Of a stretch of 11,914 nucleotides of DNA, positions 1 to 7,584 are shown piece by piece. Made by a program: the position numbers and the translations under genes. Each line of letters opens with the position of its first letter. The stretch's first letter is position 1. A model generated the notes under the pieces. That model was given only the letters and a program-made list of their open reading frames with translations, searched no databases and was not told the DNA's origin. The DNA is taken from NCBI GenBank assembly GCA_944363755.1, contig CALVVC010000026.1, positions 1 through 11,914 on the forward strand, given 5' to 3'. The stretch is from an uncultured Bacilli bacterium (lineage in GTDB: Bacteria > Bacillota_I > Bacilli_A > RF39 > UBA660).

Positions 1-569
1 AGAAGTCTCATCATTCTCATAGAATCTCTAACAGGATATGTGTTAGCAAAATCCATATATGGTGTAATACTAGAATCTCCTGAATTAATCTTTTCAATTA
101 ATTCACGAAGACCAGGTTTAAAAATATCAGGAGCATCATTAATACTTTTACCTATCGCTACAGGAACAGTATAATGTTGAATCAATATTTCTAAACTCTT
201 TAAATAGTATGGCAACATTATATCAATTTGATGCAAATGAGCCTTATAATATTTTTTTAATTGCATATATGGCATTTTAAATATAAGTACTGCTACTAAA
301 CAAGCAAGAATAATGTTAATTAAGGTAACATCATCTATAAATAAAAACATAAATATGAAAAACACTGCAATAGCATAAGTAATCCTTTTTTGAAATAAAA
401 CATTAGGACTAGCACTATCTCCATACTTAGCATAAACTAAGAAATCATAGTCATCTTCTCTTAATATTTCAAAATATTTTTTATTATCATTAATAAATTT
501 ATCTTTATCAATAGTACTATTATAAATTAATACAAATAAAACAATAACTGCAACAAAAACTATTTCCAT
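1..569 (-). CDS. tadC: TadC-like inner-membrane platform protein (T2SSF family), partial, 3' end missing
   Basis: This is a reading frame starting at ATG 569 and open to the window edge (189 codons, no stop), so the C-terminal part lies outside. It begins MEIVFVAVIVLFVLIYNS. A hydrophobic segment at residues 3-17 is followed by a charged cytosolic stretch (18-60), a pair of membrane segments (63-80 and 82-97), and then the start of a soluble helical region (from about 115, with HQIDIMLPYYLKSLEILI) that resembles the type II secretion F domain. It starts 2 nt after the stop of the TadB-like gene and shares its layout, as expected for the tadB-tadC pair of Tad systems. In that family the two proteins form the membrane platform on which the ATPase acts. 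The role is inferred from layout, position and partial sequence; the second T2SSF half and last membrane segments cannot be seen. Confidence 0.78.
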   Translation of the reverse strand, partial: MEIVFVAVIVLFVLIYNSTIDKDKFINDNKKYFEILREDDYDFLVYAKYGDSASPNVLFQKRITYAIAVFFIFMFLFIDDVTLINIILACLVAVLIFKMPYMQLKKYYKAHLHQIDIMLPYYLKSLEILIQHYTVPVAIGKSINDAPDIFKPGLRELIEKINSGDSSITPYMDFANTYPVRDSMRMMRL

Positions 570-571
570 AC

Positions 572-1465
572 TTACTCAACCCCCACATTCTCATTATAAT
601 ATTTTTCTCCTTTTAACAAGAAGTAACTATTAAAAATAATAATAAAGTGAAGAACAAGTTGTACCCAAACACTCTTAATTAATTCAATATAACTTTCATT
701 ACCAAGCATATATTGAATTAACATAACTAAAAGAAACAACATAATACCATACTGTAAAAATTTCTTATGAAAAGTTGCCCTATCCATTCTATCACGATAA
801 ACACTTTCTACAAGCGTATCTATATCAAGTTGCATATTTTCTAAACTTTCACCTGTATCTCTTGCACCCTCTTTAGTTATTTGTAAAAACAATTGATGCA
901 TATTTTTTACTATGTAATAAGGATACTTATTACTAAAATATTCTAAAGCTCCATCAATAGATCCTTCTTCATATGCCATATCAATCATATGATTAACATC
1001 ACTAAGTACAGGATCTTCAAGTATACCTGAGTCTCTAACACCCTCAAGTGATTTAACAAAACTTTGTGTAGTTGCAAACTCCATAATAGTATTAGTAGTA
1101 TATACTTGTATTTGTTCAAATATAAATTCACTATAAATTCTCTTACATCTTAAAAATGATAAATAAGGAACAAAAGCAATTGTAATAAGAACATAAATAA
1201 CAGATACTACCAAATTATAAAAGTACATATATGTTACTACACCAGCAAATCCTCCCATTATTAGAACTTGAATTAAATATTGTCTTGCAGTATATTCCTG
1301 TCCTAATTGTTTTGTCTTCTCTCTTACTACTTTATATGAATAAGGAGCAAATCTCTCATATACAACTTGTACTTGTTCAGTAATAAACTTCGTAACATTT
1401 TGCCCTTTATAATTACGATATAATAGTATAACAAAAGCAATTATTATTAATAGAAACAATACCAT
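572..1465 (-). CDS. tadB: TadB-like inner-membrane platform protein (T2SSF family)
   Basis: A 297-residue membrane protein. Hydrophobic segments lie at residues 1-16, 61-83, 86-105, 236-254 and 263-285. Between the third and fourth is a cytosolic helical region (about 117-235) with the EQIQVYTTNTIMEFATTQSF and EGSIDGALEYF stretches typical of the type II secretion F (GspF/TadB) fold. In Tad systems TadB and TadC form the inner-membrane platform that couples ATP hydrolysis by TadA/CpaF to pilin extrusion. It follows the ATPase gene by 16 nt and is followed 2 nt later by a second platform gene, the standard Tad order. The start is supported by a strong GAGGAGGGG Shine-Dalgarno just upstream of ATG 1465. 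It could equally be labelled TadC, since the two paralogues are hard to separate by eye. Membership of the family is fairly secure. Confidence 0.85.
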   Translation of the reverse strand: MVLFLLIIIAFVILLYRNYKGQNVTKFITEQVQVVYERFAPYSYKVVREKTKQLGQEYTARQYLIQVLIMGGFAGVVTYMYFYNLVVSVIYVLITIAFVPYLSFLRCKRIYSEFIFEQIQVYTTNTIMEFATTQSFVKSLEGVRDSGILEDPVLSDVNHMIDMAYEEGSIDGALEYFSNKYPYYIVKNMHQLFLQITKEGARDTGESLENMQLDIDTLVESVYRDRMDRATFHKKFLQYGIMLFLLVMLIQYMLGNESYIELIKSVWVQLVLHFIIIFNSYFLLKGEKYYNENVGVE

Positions 1466-1481
1466 AAAACCCCTCCTCTTT

Positions 1482-2702
1482 CTAAACTATCTCAGTAGGA
1501 AATGAATCTTTAGGTAGTGAATTAACTGTATTACCAACACCTTGTCCTAAAGTATTAGTAAAATTAGGAGATTCCACTACACCAATTTGTGGCTCTTCAT
1601 TAGAACTTACAACAGAATTAACTTCATTATTAATGTTATTCATTGAATCCCCTTTAGTAAATAAATTATCAATATATATATTTTGATTTGAAAGATACTC
1701 TTTTAAATGTTTACTAGGCATATTTTGAACAGGTGCCCTACCAAATGTTTTTTGATAAAGAACACGTGTTTGTGGATTATTATCATCATCTACATAAAAT
1801 TCCACAACTTCATCAACCTCACGATGAAATTTACCATATTCTTTACTATAATATGCTCTAATATGTACACCAAGTTGAATATAACGATAGATTGTATTAA
1901 GAAATTGATCAACATCTATATCACTTTCAAGAAGTGAATACATACGATAAGGAATAGCACTAGCCTTATCAGCGTGTATTGTCGATAAGATATTATGCCC
2001 TGAAGAAATTGAATTACGTACTGCAGTAACTGCTTCTGCACTACGTACCTCTGACAAAAGAATCCATTTAGGATTCTGACGCATACAAGTAACCAAAACA
2101 TCAGAGTAACTTGCTACATTATTAGTTTTCATAGCAACTATATCACGATGAGGAAATATCTTATCTAAATGAAGTTCCAAAGTATCTTCTATAGTTATAA
2201 TTTTTTCATTTTCTTTAGTATGACTAGCTAAATATTTAACAAACTCAGTCTTACCAGAACCAGTCTCTCCACTTACTATAATATTACAATGACCTTCAAC
2301 ACATCTCATTAAGATATCATGAATATTAGCCGTAAAATAATCTTCACTAAGCAACTTTTCACGATTAAGTCTAATTTTAGCAGGTGTTTTACGAATAACA
2401 ACAGCAATACCATTAGTAGCAATAGACTCATGTACAAAATTAAGACGTAACTCAGTAGATTCAGCATCTAAAAATGGTTTAGCATTATTAAAAGTCGTTC
2501 CCATAACATTGGAACATTGAAAGGCTAACTTTTCTACAAAAGCATCATTTAGCCCTTCAATTTCTACTCTTTTAGATCCATCTGTTAAAGAACGAATCCA
2601 AATTTGCCCATGATTACAATATGAAATATCAGTAATATCATCATTATCTATTAAAGGTTTAAATAATCCAAAATCCAATTTATCAAATATGGAATCGTTC
2701 AT
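1482..2702 (-). CDS. cpaF: CpaF/TadA-type secretion ATPase
   Basis: A 406-residue cytosolic motor ATPase of the VirB11/GspE superfamily, CpaF/TadA branch. Visible motifs: Walker A GETGSGKT (145-152), an Asp box around ITIEDTLELHL (169-179), Walker B-like WILLSEVR with Glu218 (213-220), and a His box SGHNILSTIHADK (234-246). The N-terminal domain (about 5-140) includes DDITDISYCNHGQIWIR, matching the family's substrate-facing domain. It should hydrolyse ATP to drive pilus assembly or secretion with the TadB/TadC platform encoded immediately downstream. The ATPase core begins almost at residue 1, so the longer N-terminal helical region common in CpaF proteins is missing. Residues about 350-406 form an Asn/Ser-rich, probably disordered tail. 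An AAAGGGG Shine-Dalgarno precedes ATG 2702. The family call is secure; the assignment to Tad rather than another VirB11-like system rests on the neighbours. Confidence 0.95.
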   Translation of the reverse strand: MNDSIFDKLDFGLFKPLIDNDDITDISYCNHGQIWIRSLTDGSKRVEIEGLNDAFVEKLAFQCSNVMGTTFNNAKPFLDAESTELRLNFVHESIATNGIAVVIRKTPAKIRLNREKLLSEDYFTANIHDILMRCVEGHCNIIVSGETGSGKTEFVKYLASHTKENEKIITIEDTLELHLDKIFPHRDIVAMKTNNVASYSDVLVTCMRQNPKWILLSEVRSAEAVTAVRNSISSGHNILSTIHADKASAIPYRMYSLLESDIDVDQFLNTIYRYIQLGVHIRAYYSKEYGKFHREVDEVVEFYVDDDNNPQTRVLYQKTFGRAPVQNMPSKHLKEYLSNQNIYIDNLFTKGDSMNNINNEVNSVVSSNEEPQIGVVESPNFTNTLGQGVGNTVNSLPKDSFPTEIV

Positions 2703-2716
2703 AAAATTTCCCCTTT

Positions 2717-3541
2717 CTATTGTTGTGTATAAGATAAATCTTCTTCAGTCATCGCTGTAACATTATTAATAAAGTTTCTCAAATCCTCACTAGATAAAGT
2801 AACATCACCTGGCTCATCTTCCAAAGATTCAGCAGTAGGAACTGGAATGATTTCAGATTCATAAGCTCTTAAGTATTCTGCTTTACGAAGTAAGATATGA
2901 TACTCTTCAGGTACAGCAAATATAATTTGTGAAGGTACAGTTTTCTCATCTAAATTAGTAAACACATTATTACCAGAACTATCAAATACTGCTAAAACTT
3001 TAACATTAGATAATAATTTACCAATCATTATTCTATCTTCAGAAACAGTACCACTTTCATTACCTTCAGCATTTTGTACTTTTAAATAAATATCAATATA
3101 ATTATCAGGATAAATTGAGTTACTATAAGTACTAGCCATATCTACAGATAAGTTATATAAAACATAACCTTTAGGATAATCTAAAATAATACTATCAGGT
3201 AATTGATCACGTGTTACAACACTTCTTTTATAAAATAGACTACCCTCTGGTATAACACTATCACCATTAGCATACATATCAATAACATCTGCACTATTAG
3301 TAATAATAGTATCATCAACCATCGAATTAGGAATTTCTCTAGTTCCTACCATATCTTCAGTTATCTGTGTACTAGGATTAATCTCTTCAAGAGCATAAGG
3401 TACAGTAACAGGAGTAATCGCTTGATTAATACGCATATTATAACCTACATAAAGTACAACAATTGCAAGAATAACTCCAACAACAGTAACTGTATTTTTA
3501 TTAGTAAAAAACTTTTTAAATCCTACAATTAAATTATTCAT
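2717..3541 (-). CDS. cpaB: CpaB/RcpC-like Tad pilus assembly protein (SAF domain)
   Basis: A 274-residue protein with one N-terminal membrane segment (17-34) and an extracytoplasmic remainder. Residues about 41-107 look like a SAF domain: VPYALEEINPSTQITEDMV, a second strand region with IPEGSLFYKRSVV, and the expected spacing. Residues about 127-236 match the RcpC/CpaB domain, with a VKVLAVFDSSGNNV motif, VPSQIIFAVPEEYHILLRKA and ending EIIPVPT. A charged tail follows. In Gram-negatives CpaB/RcpC works with the secretin and is proposed to bind periplasmic polymer; in Gram-positives it probably sits in the wall zone. It follows the small TadE-like gene by 23 nt and precedes cpaF by 14 nt, typical Tad order. 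The start is fixed by a very strong AAGGAGGATG Shine-Dalgarno at 3545-3554. Confidence 0.85.
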   Translation of the reverse strand: MNNLIVGFKKFFTNKNTVTVVGVILAIVVLYVGYNMRINQAITPVTVPYALEEINPSTQITEDMVGTREIPNSMVDDTIITNSADVIDMYANGDSVIPEGSLFYKRSVVTRDQLPDSIILDYPKGYVLYNLSVDMASTYSNSIYPDNYIDIYLKVQNAEGNESGTVSEDRIMIGKLLSNVKVLAVFDSSGNNVFTNLDEKTVPSQIIFAVPEEYHILLRKAEYLRAYESEIIPVPTAESLEDEPGDVTLSSEDLRNFINNVTAMTEEDLSYTQQ

Positions 3542-3544
3542 CTA

Positions 3545-3554
3545 CATCCTCCTT
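3545..3554 (-). promoter_or_regulatory. Strong ribosome binding site of the cpaB-like gene
   Basis: AAGGAGGATG, an almost full anti-Shine-Dalgarno match, lies just upstream of ATG 3541. It is the strongest such site in the operon and sits in the longest gap between genes (23 nt). Confidence 0.75.
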
Positions 3555-3564
3555 ATTCTTTTTT

Positions 3565-4026
3565 TTACTTATCAACATCACTATAATCTAACTCACCAGC
3601 TCTAGTCATATCTGAAATATATTTATTTTCATAATAATTAGACTCTAAAATAACATCTATTTGATTAGATAAACTTAATGATTCCCCATTAACACTAGCA
3701 GTAGTTTCTGATTGTACTAAAACACTAACTTTAGGTGGTGTCTCATTAATATCATAAAAACCTATATCATAAGTACGACTATTAGAAACATTCTCTGAAA
3801 AACGTCTAACAAAACTTTCAACAAATTTCTCTTTATCTATTCTAAGCAAACCGCTTAAGCGGTAATAACCAACATCTACTGCGTCAGTCATTGCCGCTTC
3901 GGTTGTTTCTCTAAGTAAATAGTAATCAAGTTCATTACCAGTCTGATAATTTTGAACTATATTAACAACTCCAAAAGTAATAATTGCTAAAAGTATTATT
4001 CCAACTACTAACATAGCTTTACTCAT
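3565..4026 (-). CDS. Small single-span protein, TadE/pseudopilin-like candidate
   Basis: A 153-residue protein with an N-terminal hydrophobic segment (residues 4-25, MLVVGIILLAIITFGVV), a polar helix-like stretch NELDYYLLRETTEAAMTDAV (31-50), and an extracytoplasmic domain. That topology matches TadE/TadF minor pseudopilins, which have one N-terminal helix and a small beta domain, but there is no clear G/XXXXEF or Flp-type prepilin peptidase site. It lies 1 nt after the stop of the giant Cys-rich gene, and its AAAGGAG Shine-Dalgarno (4036-4042) sits inside the last codons of that gene, implying translational coupling. It is followed by cpaB. It has no cysteines, unlike its neighbours. A small patch with unusually GC-rich codons (3850-3905) includes a 14-bp palindrome. 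I recognise the topology and context only, so the pseudopilin role is inference. Confidence 0.55.
   Translation of the reverse strand: MSKAMLVVGIILLAIITFGVVNIVQNYQTGNELDYYLLRETTEAAMTDAVDVGYYRLSGLLRIDKEKFVESFVRRFSENVSNSRTYDIGFYDINETPPKVSVLVQSETTASVNGESLSLSNQIDVILESNYYENKYISDMTRAGELDYSDVDK
3850..3863. repeat. Perfect 14-bp palindrome inside the TadE-like gene
   Basis: ACCGCTTAAGCGGT is a perfect palindrome encoding Y-R-L-S-G with the codons CGC and AGC, which are rare in this AT-rich operon. It has no T-run and lies inside a gene, so it is not a terminator. It may be chance or a protein-binding site. Confidence 0.6.
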
Positions 4027-4027
4027 A

Positions 4028-6796
4028 TTACCTAGCTCCTTTCAATACAGAAGATTGAGCCATATACTCATTATAACATGCAATTGATGTATCAATAACA
4101 TTAGAACAAGTTCCCTTATCTTCATTGTTACATCCAATTACACCACTCTTTAATAACTCATTACTGTTTAAAACTTTATGAAGTAAATAACTACGATAAA
4201 CAGTAATTCCTGATGTTTTATTTTTACCAGCTGATAACATTTCTCCACTATCATCTGAAGTAGGCTCTAAATAACTATCATATTTATTATTATACTCTCT
4301 AACTTTATTCATAGTTTCAGGTGTTAATCTAATATGATAATCTAAATAATCAGTACCTTTATAAATACTATCACCCAATTCTTGAATCTTCTTCATAGTT
4401 GCAACTGGTTGAACAGGATAATCAGGATTTTCTAAATTAGTCGCCCCACAAGTCCAGTTAAAACCAATTTCACGATTATCATCATCAACCTGCATAACAG
4501 TATTTTTATTTCTTAAACTTTCAACTTCATTAATTAAAAGTGAAGCTTCCTTATTTTTATCATCTGCACTAGTAGGAGTAACAGAGTTAGGGAATAAATT
4601 ATCTAATGAAACAGGTCTAAACGTATAATCATCAACAGGTGCAGGAGTATCTTCATTTGTTTTTCCATCATCATCTGGATCATCACAATTTGGATAATTT
4701 GGACTATCTGGTGTACAAGAAGTATCAGGCTCTCCTATAGCATAGAAACAACTAACATCAAAATTCCATCCAAAGTAACCATAATTATCAATATGACCAT
4801 TAATATTCATTTCTATATTATTTTCAATTTCAGTCTTCTCAGCCTCAGTTAAACTAGAAGCATCACCATTTTGATTTACTTTCCAATCATACCAAGCAGT
4901 ATTAATAGGAACTGAATTTAATTTAGTACAATATAAATTTCCAACATAAGTATAGAAATCTTCATGTCCTTTATCCATAGTATGAACAGTTTGTCCTGTC
5001 TTATTATTTATCCATGTACCAGGGAAAGTAATAATATTATGATAATTCCATGGATCATCTTTTCCATCTTCACAGCTACCATCAGTTAAAATAACCATTG
5101 AAGGGAAATCACCAACAACTGTAGTACTATTTAATTTCTGTGAAGATGAGAATGTCTCTTCATCATCATCCTTATCAGAATCACTATCTATATTATCAAC
5201 TACAATCTCATAATCTGTTCTTTCATTTGAACAAGTAGTTGCTTTTTGTTCACAAGCTTTTTTATCTGCTAAATACTTTTCAACAGCTTCTTCATACTCT
5301 TTTTGAGCAATAGCCTCTGTTAAAACAGTATTAGATCCACATGTTCCTTTCCAAGAACAATTATCACTACACCATGTATTATCGTTATGAATAGCCATTA
5401 AAATACCATTGCCATCCGGTCTATAGTAATGAGTATCTGAACTATATTTATAATTACCTTTCCACATATCTATTGTATGTTTTGTTTGAGAAAGGCTTCT
5501 AAAATAATAAGGTCCTAAAGAACAAATACTACTACTACCATAATCAGAAACCCAAGTCTTGCCACTATAATGTCCACTAGGATTATTTTGCATGTAATTA
5601 TATAAATCTGTAGCATTACCAGTTCCTGGACAACTATTAGCAAGTTTTCTAGCTTCGTAGAAACTATCACTAGGAATATATAAACCACTAAATGCTTTTA
5701 CATCATCTTTAGTTATATCATCACTTTTACTCATCTTAGCAGTTTTCTTATTACTATCAGACTTTTCATAAACTTCGCTATAACAACTATCTATACAGCT
5801 TTGAGTATATTCACCACCATCACAATCTAATACACAAGCATCAAACTCTTCGGTAGGACCACCAGCATCAAATCCTTTACCACCACTTATACATACTGGA
5901 GATGGATAACATACACTTTTTCTTTTAGGTGGAGCGGCCTTATAACTAGAATCACATACAACTTTAGACTTAATCTCAATTAAATATTGAAAACACATTC
6001 CAGCTTGCGTTGCCACTGGATCACTAAAATTAACTTCTATTTCCTCTTTACAAGTAACTTCACAATTATTACTAGTCTCAGATTCAACATGATAATATTT
6101 ATGCATAGTTTCATAATTATTAGTACTAAATGCATCACATACTAATTTATCTGTATTTTTTACATCATCAACCTTTTTATAAGATTCATCTATAACTATA
6201 TTATTATTACCACTAGATGAATTTATACTTTCATATAAAGATTCCGCCGTATTTATCCAACCTTGCACTTCTTCTTTCGAATAAGATTCATAAGTTTTTG
6301 CAGAAAAACAATATGGAACAGCATTTTGCATTGTTTCATTACCACTCCAACTATTACGATAATTAACACAGATAGAATCATAATAAAGTGGATTATCTAT
6401 TAGTCCATCTACACTAACTTCCATTGTTCCAATTTCATTACCAACACTTGCTATACAAGGATTTTCCATATTTTCTTGTAAAGTGAAAACAAAATATCCA
6501 CCATTTTCAACCGTAACAGTTGCCGAAACACCACTTGCAAAATCACCAGATATACCATTAGTAGTATTACTATCTGCATAGAAAGTATAACTTAAATTAA
6601 GACCAGAATTATTAGTAATAGTTACCTGATTGCCATCATAATTGACATCTATTTTAGATATATAATTATCCCTAAACATCTCTGGAGAACAAGTTTTATT
6701 ATTAGCAGCTTCTGTCATATCCATATTAGATACCATAACACCAAGAAAAGCTGCAATTCCCATTAATGGAATCATTAATAAACTAGACTTCTTCAT
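4028..6796 (-). CDS. Very large secreted cysteine-rich protein of unknown function
   Basis: A protein of 922 residues from the preferred ATG 6796, or 925 from GTG 6805 (numbering here uses the latter). A signal peptide is evident: Lys-rich start, hydrophobic core LLMIPLMGIAAFLGVMV and probable cleavage near TEAA (32-35). The mature chain contains about 31 cysteines, spread along its length with clusters at 248-341 (for example ACVLDCDGGEYTQSCIDSC) and 479-489 (CSDNCSWKGTC), so it is likely disulfide-stabilised outside the cell. Acidic linkers occur at 538-550 and 708-719. A conspicuous FRPVSLDNLFPN segment lies at 730-741, and the region from there to 850 is helical and cysteine-poor. There is no C-terminal membrane segment, no LPXTG-type signal and no obvious known catalytic domain. 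It lies between a sortase gene (overlapping) and a TadE-like gene (1 nt gap), so it is probably a product or structural component of the Tad-like machine. I do not recognise its family. Confidence 0.9.
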   Translation of the reverse strand: MKKSSLLMIPLMGIAAFLGVMVSNMDMTEAANNKTCSPEMFRDNYISKIDVNYDGNQVTITNNSGLNLSYTFYADSNTTNGISGDFASGVSATVTVENGGYFVFTLQENMENPCIASVGNEIGTMEVSVDGLIDNPLYYDSICVNYRNSWSGNETMQNAVPYCFSAKTYESYSKEEVQGWINTAESLYESINSSSGNNNIVIDESYKKVDDVKNTDKLVCDAFSTNNYETMHKYYHVESETSNNCEVTCKEEIEVNFSDPVATQAGMCFQYLIEIKSKVVCDSSYKAAPPKRKSVCYPSPVCISGGKGFDAGGPTEEFDACVLDCDGGEYTQSCIDSCYSEVYEKSDSNKKTAKMSKSDDITKDDVKAFSGLYIPSDSFYEARKLANSCPGTGNATDLYNYMQNNPSGHYSGKTWVSDYGSSSICSLGPYYFRSLSQTKHTIDMWKGNYKYSSDTHYYRPDGNGILMAIHNDNTWCSDNCSWKGTCGSNTVLTEAIAQKEYEEAVEKYLADKKACEQKATTCSNERTDYEIVVDNIDSDSDKDDDEETFSSSQKLNSTTVVGDFPSMVILTDGSCEDGKDDPWNYHNIITFPGTWINNKTGQTVHTMDKGHEDFYTYVGNLYCTKLNSVPINTAWYDWKVNQNGDASSLTEAEKTEIENNIEMNINGHIDNYGYFGWNFDVSCFYAIGEPDTSCTPDSPNYPNCDDPDDDGKTNEDTPAPVDDYTFRPVSLDNLFPNSVTPTSADDKNKEASLLINEVESLRNKNTVMQVDDDNREIGFNWTCGATNLENPDYPVQPVATMKKIQELGDSIYKGTDYLDYHIRLTPETMNKVREYNNKYDSYLEPTSDDSGEMLSAGKNKTSGITVYRSYLLHKVLNSNELLKSGVIGCNNEDKGTCSNVIDTSIACYNEYMAQSSVLKGAR

Positions 6797-7568
6797 CTTT
6801 TTCACCTTCTTTCATTTTCTCTTCAATTACTTTGTAATTATCATTCACTTCAACCTTAGAATACTTCATATTTTCACCCTCCCGTAATTCTCTAGCATCT
6901 ACTCTAAATGAATAAGTATCACCAAAACCATAAAATCTTGTACACGTATATAAAGTTAACAACAAATCATTAGAATCAACATCAATATCTATATCATACA
7001 TGCTCTCATCTTTAACCTTCTTAATATATTCATTCAACTCTTTATCACTAAAAGTATCATAATAAGAAGACTCTTGAGTTTCATCTATTAAAGTTACTCC
7101 AAATATTTTATAAATAGATGTTTCTCCATCAGGACCAGTAAACTCTATAAACTGATTTTCTTTTATGAACTTAGGATAGATAAATGACATTAGTTGTTCA
7201 AAATAAGTCATACTATCATCACCTATAACCGGATTACTAGAAACATTTCTAACATTATGTGATATATAAGTAAAATGATTACTATTCAAATCAGGAAATG
7301 AATTAGTCCAAGCATATTCATAATCTCTATTAGAAATATCCATCTCATTATTTCTTGCAACTAAAGCCATATCTATATTAGTTCCTTCAACTCTAAGCCA
7401 GCCAGTTACATCATCTCCATAACTACTTGCTTCTTTTATTTTAGCACTTTCATCAATAATTGTAAAATCACTTGTTTTACCTATATTTAGGCAAATAAGT
7501 AAGATACAAGCAATTACAAAGATACCAATAACACCTAAAATAATTAAAAATTTCTTATTTACTTTCAT
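6783..7568 (-). CDS. Sortase family transpeptidase, class B-like
   Basis: A 261-residue membrane-anchored enzyme with a single N-terminal membrane segment (about 7-28) and an extracytoplasmic domain. Visible sortase signatures: VTGWLRVEGTNIDMALV near 54-70, the catalytic His in YISHN (His104), and LTLYTC with catalytic Cys209 followed by FRVDAREL, where Arg222 is the candidate third active-site residue. Sortases cut a C-terminal sorting signal and join the protein to the cell wall or another pilin. The overall layout is closest to class B. Compared with the usual GHN motif the glycine is replaced by Ser, and Arg222 is 13 residues after the Cys, a little further than usual. The Glu/Lys-rich C-terminal tail overlaps the start of the giant Cys-rich gene by 14 nt, suggesting coupled translation. 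A GGAGTAG Shine-Dalgarno precedes ATG 7568. No substrate with a standard sorting signal is seen in the window. Confidence 0.85.
   Translation of the reverse strand: MKVNKKFLIILGVIGIFVIACILLICLNIGKTSDFTIIDESAKIKEASSYGDDVTGWLRVEGTNIDMALVARNNEMDISNRDYEYAWTNSFPDLNSNHFTYISHNVRNVSSNPVIGDDSMTYFEQLMSFIYPKFIKENQFIEFTGPDGETSIYKIFGVTLIDETQESSYYDTFSDKELNEYIKKVKDESMYDIDIDVDSNDLLLTLYTCTRFYGFGDTYSFRVDARELREGENMKYSKVEVNDNYKVIEEKMKEGEKDEEV
6803..6810 (-). promoter_or_regulatory. Ribosome binding site that decides the start of the giant Cys-rich gene
   Basis: AGAAGGTG lies 6 nt before ATG 6796 and contains the in-frame GTG 6805, which would have no usable Shine-Dalgarno of its own. ATG 6796 is therefore the likely start, and the site lies inside the 3' end of the sortase gene. 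Confidence 0.7.
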
Positions 7569-7584
7569 AATCTACTCCTTTTTA

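Noticed and set aside
1707..1937. A rightward reading frame of 76 codons inside the cpaF-like gene
   Set aside because: It is antisense to a clear ATPase gene with intact motifs, has low-complexity Ile/Asn/Lys-rich composition and no ribosome binding site of note.
1916..2101. A second leftward frame of 61 codons inside the cpaF-like gene
   Set aside because: It is an out-of-frame shadow of the conserved Walker B and His box region.
3850..3863. The 14-bp palindrome as a terminator
   Set aside because: There is no T-run after it on either strand and it is inside a coding sequence of an uninterrupted operon.
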